Shown here piece after piece: positions 7,001 through 11,815 of a stretch of 11,815 nucleotides of DNA. This DNA is from Propionibacteriaceae bacterium (GTDB lineage: Bacteria > Actinomycetota > Actinomycetes > Propionibacteriales > Propionibacteriaceae): contig PMLO01000114.1 in the NCBI GenBank assembly GCA_003158895.1, positions 1-11,815 on the forward strand, written 5' to 3'. Every line of letters starts with the position of its first letter. The stretch's first letter is position 1. The notes under the pieces were generated by a model. It did no database searches and was not told where the DNA came from. It saw nothing but the letters and a program-made list of their open reading frames with translations. A program made the position numbers and the translations under genes.

Positions 7001-7720
7001 TCAGGCGGGGCTCCCGGCCGATTCCTCCTGCGGCTCCCCGAAGAGCAGCCACTCGCCGAGCGCGACGGTGGCGTCGAACAGCGTGTCGAGGCGCGCGACC
7101 GGCTCGCCCAGCTGCTCGAACAGCTCGGACGAGACGGCGCCGACCAGCGCCGTCCACGCGAGGAGCCCCGAGACGAGTCGCTCGCCGTCCATCCTGGGCA
7201 CGTCGGCGGCTACCGCGAGTGCCTTGAGCTCGTCCGCGTCGGGCATGTGGGGGATGGCCGCGCGCGGCGGCGCTATCGGATCCTCCATCCCGAGCGCGGC
7301 CAGCAGGTTCGTGACGCGCGTACCGGACGGGTTCGTACGCTCCGCAGGCGCCTTGTACTCGGGGACGGGCGATCCGTACAGGAGCGCGTACTCGTGGGGA
7401 TGCGCGACCGACCACCCCCGGAATGACGTCGCGATCGCACGCCATCGTCCGCGCAGGTCCGCGCGAGGAACCGTCCGCTCGATGTCTTCGACGTGGCCGC
7501 CGAGGTCGTCGTACGCGTCGACGATGAGCAGCGTCAAGAGCTCGTCCCGCCCAGAGATGTAGCGGAACAGCGCTGATGGTGCCATGCCCATGTCGCGCGC
7601 CACGGCTCGTACCGAGAGACCGGCCGCGCCTGTACGAGCGAGCTCGCGCCTCGCGGCAGCGAGCAGCGCAGCCGTGACCTCGTGCCGCCGACGCTCCCGA
7701 GCGCCCATCGTGCTGGTCAT
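7001..7720 (-). CDS. TetR/AcrR-family repressor with WHG-type C-terminal domain
   Basis: 239-residue one-component repressor. The N-terminal TetR helix-turn-helix lies at about 33-55 (LSVRAVARDMGMAPSALFRYI), preceded by a basic helix. The C-terminal ligand domain contains RWRAIATSFRGWSVAHPHEYALLYGSPVPEY in pieces from 92 to 122, the pattern of the TetR WHG domain. It is divergent from the SDR gene, and two copies of a palindrome lie between them, one inside this gene's own promoter. Autorepression and repression of the SDR are therefore the simplest model. No Shine-Dalgarno precedes the ATG at 7720. TAGGCT sits exactly 6 nt upstream, so the transcript may be leaderless, which supports this start over the second ATG at codon 5. 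The inducer is unknown. Confidence 0.93.
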   Translation of the reverse strand: MTSTMGARERRRHEVTAALLAAARRELARTGAAGLSVRAVARDMGMAPSALFRYISGRDELLTLLIVDAYDDLGGHVEDIERTVPRADLRGRWRAIATSFRGWSVAHPHEYALLYGSPVPEYKAPAERTNPSGTRVTNLLAALGMEDPIAPPRAAIPHMPDADELKALAVAADVPRMDGERLVSGLLAWTALVGAVSSELFEQLGEPVARLDTLFDATVALGEWLLFGEPQEESAGSPA

Positions 7721-7726
7721 GGAAGA

Positions 7727-7732
7727 AGCCTA
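7727..7732 (-). promoter_or_regulatory. Likely leaderless -10 element of the TetR gene
   Basis: TAGGCT on the minus strand fits the actinobacterial TANNNT -10 pattern. Six bases separate it from the ATG at 7720, so transcription should begin at or next to the start codon. The palindrome at 7743-7753 lies directly upstream, in the -35/-10 spacer, an ideal position for autorepression. No good -35 hexamer is visible. Confidence 0.45.
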
Positions 7733-7742
7733 CCCCAAGTGC

Positions 7743-7753
7743 GAACAGTGTTC
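7743..7753. promoter_or_regulatory. Candidate TetR operator, copy 1 (GAACAGTGTTC)
   Basis: Perfect palindrome of two 5-bp half-sites, GAACA and TGTTC, around one central base. An identical copy begins 47 bp to the right. It lies 23 bp upstream of the TetR start, inside that gene's presumed promoter. By position it is the autorepression site of the divergent TetR protein. Confidence 0.7.
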
Positions 7754-7789
7754 TTGAATTCCTGTGCGAGTCGTGCTTCACTGATGAGT

Positions 7790-7800
7790 GAACAGTGTTC
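7790..7800. promoter_or_regulatory. Candidate TetR operator, copy 2 (GAACAGTGTTC)
   Basis: Identical to the palindrome at 7743-7753. It ends 9 bp before the ribosome site of the SDR gene, so a bound repressor would block SDR transcription near its start point. I noticed no third copy of the full palindrome in the window. Confidence 0.7.
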
Positions 7801-7809
7801 TCGGTTATT

Positions 7810-7819
7810 GGAGGAGGAG
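7810..7819 (+). promoter_or_regulatory. Strong ribosome binding site deciding the SDR start
   Basis: The purine run GGAGGAGGAG precedes ATG 7822 with suitable spacing. An in-frame GTG at 7795 lies inside the operator palindrome and upstream of this site, so it is not the start. Confidence 0.8.
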
Positions 7820-7821
7820 CA

Positions 7822-8784
7822 ATGAAGGCAGTCATCGTAGGATCGGGCGCGATCGGTCAGTGGACCGCGCACCACATCGGAGCGGCGGGGGGTGACGTCG
7901 TGCTGGCGTCCCGGTCGGGCGGCGGGTTGGGATCGGCGGTCGGCGCGGGGCCGAACCCGAGGGTGACCACCGCGAGGGTCGACGCCACCGACGCGAACGC
8001 CCTGGCAGAGCTCGCCACCGGCGCCGATGTCATCGTCAACGCGGTCAACCCCCCGTACACCGACTGGGACGAGAAGTGGCCCCCGATGGCCGCGGGGTTC
8101 CTCGAGGCGGCGGAACGTACGGGTGCGGCGTTGCTGATCATCGGGAACCTGTACGCGTACGGGCACCCGACCACGCCGATGATCGAGGGCGTCACGCCCG
8201 AGGCTCCTAACGGCCACAAGGGCCGCATCCGGGCGAAGATGTGGCGCGACGCGTTGGACGCGCACAACGCTGGCCGCATCCGGGCGGTCGAGATCCGGGC
8301 TGCCGACTACTTCGGGCCCGGTGCGGGTGCGGGCCTGAGCTACCTCAACACGTACGCGATCACGCCAGCCATGAACGGCAAGACCGCCCGGCACATCATG
8401 GGCGTCGTCGACGCGCCGCACTCGTGGACGTACGTGCCGGACATCGGCCGCCTCGCCGCCGCGGTCGCGGCCGCCGACCCTGGAAGCGACGCCTGGGGTC
8501 GCGCGTGGCACGTACCGACGACGCCACCGAAGTCGCTCACCGACGTGGCAGACGATGTTGCGGCGCTCGTCCGCGTTCCCGCCCGTACGCCTCGTCCGTA
8601 CCCGTCCTTCGTCAAGACGTTGCTCCGCGTCTCACCGCTGATCCGGGAGCTGGACGAGATGGCGCCGGCGTTCACGGCCCCGTACACGCTCGACTCGTCC
8701 GCGGCCGAGCAGCGCTTCGGCCTGGCCCCGACGCCGTGGAACGAGGCTCTCGACAAGACAGTGACCTGGCTACGCGCCGGCTGA
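7822..8784 (+). CDS. NAD(P)-dependent epimerase/dehydratase-like SDR protein
   Basis: 320-residue Rossmann-fold protein of the extended or atypical short-chain dehydrogenase type. The dinucleotide-binding loop is VGSGAIGQ (6-13) at the N-terminus. NLYAYG (109-114) matches the strand and tyrosine motif before the active site, RAADYFGPG (159-167) is the usual substrate-side motif, and HSWTYVPDIGRL (200-211) is a family hallmark. At the expected YxxxK position I find GRIRAK (134-139), keeping a lysine but with arginine in place of tyrosine. Catalysis may therefore differ, or the protein may be a binding protein or reductase of another kind. It is probably repressed by the divergent TetR protein through the two palindromes upstream. 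Its last 15 bp overlap the end of the opposing beta-galactosidase/sigma frame. Confidence 0.88.
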   Translation: MKAVIVGSGAIGQWTAHHIGAAGGDVVLASRSGGGLGSAVGAGPNPRVTTARVDATDANALAELATGADVIVNAVNPPYTDWDEKWPPMAAGFLEAAERTGAALLIIGNLYAYGHPTTPMIEGVTPEAPNGHKGRIRAKMWRDALDAHNAGRIRAVEIRAADYFGPGAGAGLSYLNTYAITPAMNGKTARHIMGVVDAPHSWTYVPDIGRLAAAVAAADPGSDAWGRAWHVPTTPPKSLTDVADDVAALVRVPARTPRPYPSFVKTLLRVSPLIRELDEMAPAFTAPYTLDSSAAEQRFGLAPTPWNEALDKTVTWLRAG

Positions 8785-9306
8785 CGGGTCGCCTCGGTGG
8801 TGGATGCCGGGCTTGACCTCCGTCAGCATCGACCTCACGTCGTCGACCTGCACGCCTCGCTTCACCAGACGTTCGGTCAGTCGACGGGTGGCGGTGTCCA
8901 GTCGGCGATGGACGTTGTCGATGCCCGTCCCGAGGACGGTGGCGATCTCGACAGGCCCCAGGTCGTCCCAGTGGGCGTGCTGCAGGATGCGCCGGTCGCC
9001 CTCCCGGAGGGCGATGAGGGCGACCAGAGCCGCAGGTAGGGCCAGGTCCCTGCGGACGGTCGCCATCCCTCGGATCGCGTCCAGTGCAGTGTGTTGCGAG
9101 GCCTTGTTCCGGTACGCCTCGGCGACGACCTTGTCGACGGTTCGGAACAGGTCGCGCAGGTCGGGGCTCCTTCGGGTGTTCACCGAGGCGAAGACCCGCT
9201 CGGCCATGAGTTCGGGGTCTTCGACCTCGTACGCGCGCCACTCGCACGCGGTGACGACCAGCTGCCAGTAGCGCCGCTGGAGGTCGCCGATCACGTCGTC
9301 ATCCAC
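8770..9306 (-). other. Sigma-70/ECF-like module at the C-terminus of the beta-galactosidase frame
   Basis: The last 178 codons resemble a small sigma factor. RRYWQLVVTACEWRAYEVED and PELMAERVF (about 11-39 of the module) look like a region 2 lacking the usual acidic DAED pattern. ALREGDRRILQHAHWDDLG and PVEIATVLGTGIDNVHRRL (about 99-136) are a good region-4 helix-turn-helix. A GTG at 9306 (GTG GAT GAC GAC) could be an independent start, but no clear Shine-Dalgarno precedes it. In another frame GGATGA provides a stop at 9299-9301 that would overlap this GTG, the layout expected of two separate overlapping genes. Either one fused protein or two genes is possible; the sequence as given encodes a fusion. 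Role and target promoters are unknown. Confidence 0.7.
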
Positions 9307-11815
9307 GGCGCCACGTTGACGGTCGGAGGAGCTGAGCTCGAACACCAGCCTCGTATCGACGGGGCTCACCGCGTACCGAGGGTCGGTCGCCGGGCCGCAC
9401 GAGGCAGTCCCGATGCCCGCATGAGCCGCGTCGAGCGTCAGCCACCAGACGTCGGAGGGCGGGAGCTCGTCGACGTGCGCTGCGGCGTCCAGTTGCTGAG
9501 GTGTCCATCGGCAGAGGCTGAAGCCGAGCCCGTCCCCACCCGACCGTACGTGCAGTCGGCCAGCCAGCCCCTCGAGCACCAGGTCGCGGGTCCTGCCGCG
9601 GTGGCCCGCCTCCTGCGGCCGGATCTGCGCCCCCCAGAGCTCCTCGATGCCCCCCGCGAACGTGCCGAGCCACACGCCCTCGTCCAGGTCCGGGTAGTTC
9701 TCGGTAGGTCCGAGGCCGGTCCACGTGACGCGTGCGGCATCCCAGTCGGAGGCCGGCAACGGCACGGTGAGCCCGATCCGCGGCAGGTTCGGCCAGTCGC
9801 CGGAGAACTCGAAGGACGCGGTCACCGTGAGCCCGATGCCGCCGGGCGCCCAGTCCAGCGTCGTCGTCAGCCGGCGTTGCCGCGACGGGACGCCGCTCAC
9901 CCACACCCGGTGGCCGTCGCAGTCGTTCTCGAGCCGGTGCTCCAGCAGCTTCAGACGCGCCGCGGCCCAGATGTCGGCGTCAGAGGGCCGGCCGCGGTCG
10001 TTGTCGGTGGGTGCACGGAAAAGGGTCGGCCGGAGCCCGTGAAGGATCGTGAGGGCACCGGAAGGCGCCGAGTCGGACATCTCGGCGACAGGCTCCGTCG
10101 CCGAGACCGACGCTTCGCGTACGTACTGCCGGACGCTGACGACGCGGCGGCCGAGCTCGTCGGTCTCGCCGACTGCCGGGGGCAGCGGCGTCCCATCGGC
10201 GGCGAACGACCGTGGGTTCCTCGGAGCGATCCCGGGTACGGCTGGGTCGAGCACCCAGGCGGTCAGCGCGTCGGTCGCGCCTACGTCTGGATGCACCGAG
10301 ACGGCTGCACCAGGCGCCAGGTCGGTCAACGCCACCTCACCGTGCGCGTCGCCGTTGACGCCCGCGGACCACGCGAGGACAATGCCGGATGCCGTGGCGT
10401 GCCGCAAGTCGGACGTCACGACGATCTCCCCGGATGCGTTCGGTGCAGCCACCACCGGTGCGACCGCATTCGCCCACGCGACCAGTCCGGCCGAGGGCTC
10501 GGAGTCTGCCGACACGAGCCCGTCGCAGACGAACGTGCCGTCATGGACGGCCTCGCCGAAGTCGCCGCCGTACCCCAGTCCAAGGCTCCCGTCGGGCAGG
10601 ACCCGATCCAGGGCGTGGTCGCGCCACTCCCATACGCAGCCGCCTGCGTGACGCGGGTGCGTCATCGCGTCCACGTACCCGCTGATGCCTCCGGGACCCG
10701 TCCCCATCGCGTGGGCGTACTCGCACAGGAAGTAGGGCTGGGTACGGATGCGGGCGGCATCCTCGTCGGACACGCGAGCCGCCGCGTGCCCCGCGACCGC
10801 CACCGGGCCTGACCCGTCGAGCACCATCGAGACCTCGGCGACGGTCGGGTACATCCGCGAGTACACGTCCGTGTAGGCGGCTTCGTGGTCGCCTTCGTAG
10901 TGGATCGGGCGCGACTGGTCGCGGTGCCGCGTCCAGGCGGCCATCGCCGCCAGGTTGTCCCCGGTGTACGCCTCGTTGCCGAGGCTCCACGCGATGACGG
11001 AGGCATGGTTCTTGTCGCGCTCGACGGTGCGCTGCATCCGGTCGAGCAACGCGTCGCGCCAGCGTGGGTCGGTTGAGGGGGAGCCGGCCCAGCCGTCCAC
11101 CTCGAAGCCGTGCGACTCGTAGTCGTTCTCGAGCATCACGTACAGCCCGAGCTCGTCGCACAGGTCGAGCAGGCGCGGATGCGGCGGGTAGTGCGACGTA
11201 CGGATCGCGTTGACGTTGTACGACTTCATGAGGGCCAGATCCGCGCGGACCCACTCCTCGTCGAACACGCGCCCGCGGGTGCGGTGCACCTCGTGCCGGT
11301 TGACGCCCCAGCATGTCAGCCGCCGCCCGTTCACCTGCCACGTACCGTCCACGATCCGGCTCCGACGGAACCCGACCCGCAACGACACCGTCTCGGACGC
11401 CGTCGCCACTGTGGCGTCGTACAGCCGTGGCGACTCCGCGCTCCAGGGCTCGACGGCCCCGGCATCCACCGTCAGGGCGGCCGCATCAGGCTCGAGCGTC
11501 GCCTCCAGCCCGAGCTCGGGGATGTTGACATGTACGGCGGCACCAGGCGCGACGACCTCGACGCGGAGGCTGCCCAGTCCGGTCTCCGGGTCGTAGTCCG
11601 CGTCCAGCCACACGTCGTCGATGCCCCCCGCGGGACGCAGGAGCAGCTCGACCTCGCGGAACAACCCGGGCAGCCACCACTGGTCCTGGTCCTCCAGGTA
11701 CGACCCGGGCGACCACTGCCGCACGGTGATCTCGACGGTGTTCGCCCCCCCTCGTACGACCCCGGTCACGTCGAACTCCCGGGTCAGCCGCGACCCGCGC
11801 GTCATCCCGATGGGG
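8770..11815 (-). CDS. GH2 beta-galactosidase, 5' end outside window, fused in frame to a sigma-like domain
   Basis: LacZ-type beta-galactosidase. The frame is open to the right edge, and by comparison with E. coli LacZ roughly the first 170 residues are missing. Positions below count from the first in-window ATG (11805), which is not the true start. GSRLTREFDV and SYLEDQDQWW (35-44) belong to the sugar-binding domain. WGVNRHEVH (166-174) starts the TIM barrel. The acid/base Glu278 is in SLGNEAY and the nucleophile Glu362 in FLCEYAHAMG. FVCDGLV follows at 425-431. The small beta-sandwich domain ends near DTRLVFELSS, where LacZ proteins normally stop. Here the frame runs on with no stop for about 178 residues of sigma-factor-like sequence. 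The enzymatic part looks intact. No signal peptide can be judged. It converges on the SDR gene with a 15-bp overlap. Confidence 0.9.
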   Translation of the reverse strand, partial: PIGMTRGSRLTREFDVTGVVRGGANTVEITVRQWSPGSYLEDQDQWWLPGLFREVELLLRPAGGIDDVWLDADYDPETGLGSLRVEVVAPGAAVHVNIPELGLEATLEPDAAALTVDAGAVEPWSAESPRLYDATVATASETVSLRVGFRRSRIVDGTWQVNGRRLTCWGVNRHEVHRTRGRVFDEEWVRADLALMKSYNVNAIRTSHYPPHPRLLDLCDELGLYVMLENDYESHGFEVDGWAGSPSTDPRWRDALLDRMQRTVERDKNHASVIAWSLGNEAYTGDNLAAMAAWTRHRDQSRPIHYEGDHEAAYTDVYSRMYPTVAEVSMVLDGSGPVAVAGHAAARVSDEDAARIRTQPYFLCEYAHAMGTGPGGISGYVDAMTHPRHAGGCVWEWRDHALDRVLPDGSLGLGYGGDFGEAVHDGTFVCDGLVSADSEPSAGLVAWANAVAPVVAAPNASGEIVVTSDLRHATASGIVLAWSAGVNGDAHGEVALTDLAPGAAVSVHPDVGATDALTAWVLDPAVPGIAPRNPRSFAADGTPLPPAVGETDELGRRVVSVRQYVREASVSATEPVAEMSDSAPSGALTILHGLRPTLFRAPTDNDRGRPSDADIWAAARLKLLEHRLENDCDGHRVWVSGVPSRQRRLTTTLDWAPGGIGLTVTASFEFSGDWPNLPRIGLTVPLPASDWDAARVTWTGLGPTENYPDLDEGVWLGTFAGGIEELWGAQIRPQEAGHRGRTRDLVLEGLAGRLHVRSGGDGLGFSLCRWTPQQLDAAAHVDELPPSDVWWLTLDAAHAGIGTASCGPATDPRYAVSPVDTRLVFELSSSDRQRGAVDDDVIGDLQRRYWQLVVTACEWRAYEVEDPELMAERVFASVNTRRSPDLRDLFRTVDKVVAEAYRNKASQHTALDAIRGMATVRRDLALPAALVALIALREGDRRILQHAHWDDLGPVEIATVLGTGIDNVHRRLDTATRRLTERLVKRGVQVDDVRSMLTEVKPGIHHRGDPSAGA

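Noticed and set aside
9091..10812. Plus-strand open frame of 573 codons opposite the beta-galactosidase
   Set aside because: Arg/Val/Gly-rich shadow sequence; the minus strand encodes the GH2 active site.

Overview
The window looks like chromosome from a high-GC actinomycete. Codons are strongly GC-biased, GTG starts and 1-4 nt gene overlaps are common, two genes look leaderless, and the word CGTAC/GTACG recurs throughout. The gene families present (ECF42-type sigma factor with a DGPF partner, WHG-domain TetR, WYL regulator, DinB proteins) fit Actinomycetota. Nocardioidaceae or a relative is my guess from composition and gene style, not a computed placement. I see no tRNA, rRNA, CRISPR array, transposase or phage gene, and no gap over 300 bp without a gene.

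Layout. 53-1372 (-) is a cytosolic GH29 alpha-L-fucosidase, with a small terminator-like hairpin after it and a striking 20-bp imperfect inverted repeat (1407-1460) before it. 1493-2599 (-) is a membrane fatty acid desaturase with three histidine boxes. 2716-3690 (-) is a WYL-domain regulator. It is divergent from 3745-4536 (+), a pentapeptide-repeat/DinB fusion, which overlaps by one base an alpha/beta hydrolase at 4536-5270 (+). 6871-5271 (-) is a two-gene unit of a DGPF/YCII protein and an ECF42-type sigma factor with a long C-terminal extension; a TGTCGA-N17-CGAC element lies upstream of it. 7001-7720 (-) is a TetR repressor, divergent from an atypical SDR (NAD-dependent epimerase-like) at 7822-8784 (+). 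The gap between these two holds two identical palindromes, GAACAGTGTTC. 8770-11815 (-) is a GH2 beta-galactosidase running off the right edge of the window.

The most unusual point is that the beta-galactosidase frame does not stop at the normal end of its last domain. It continues in frame into about 178 residues that look like a sigma-70/ECF sigma factor. This is either a real enzyme-sigma fusion or the result of a lost stop codon or one-base frameshift between two overlapping genes.

The genes do not form one pathway. The window appears to be a row of small, mostly self-regulated units: WYL with DinB and hydrolase, DGPF with ECF42, TetR with SDR, and two glycosidases, one carrying a sigma-like tail.
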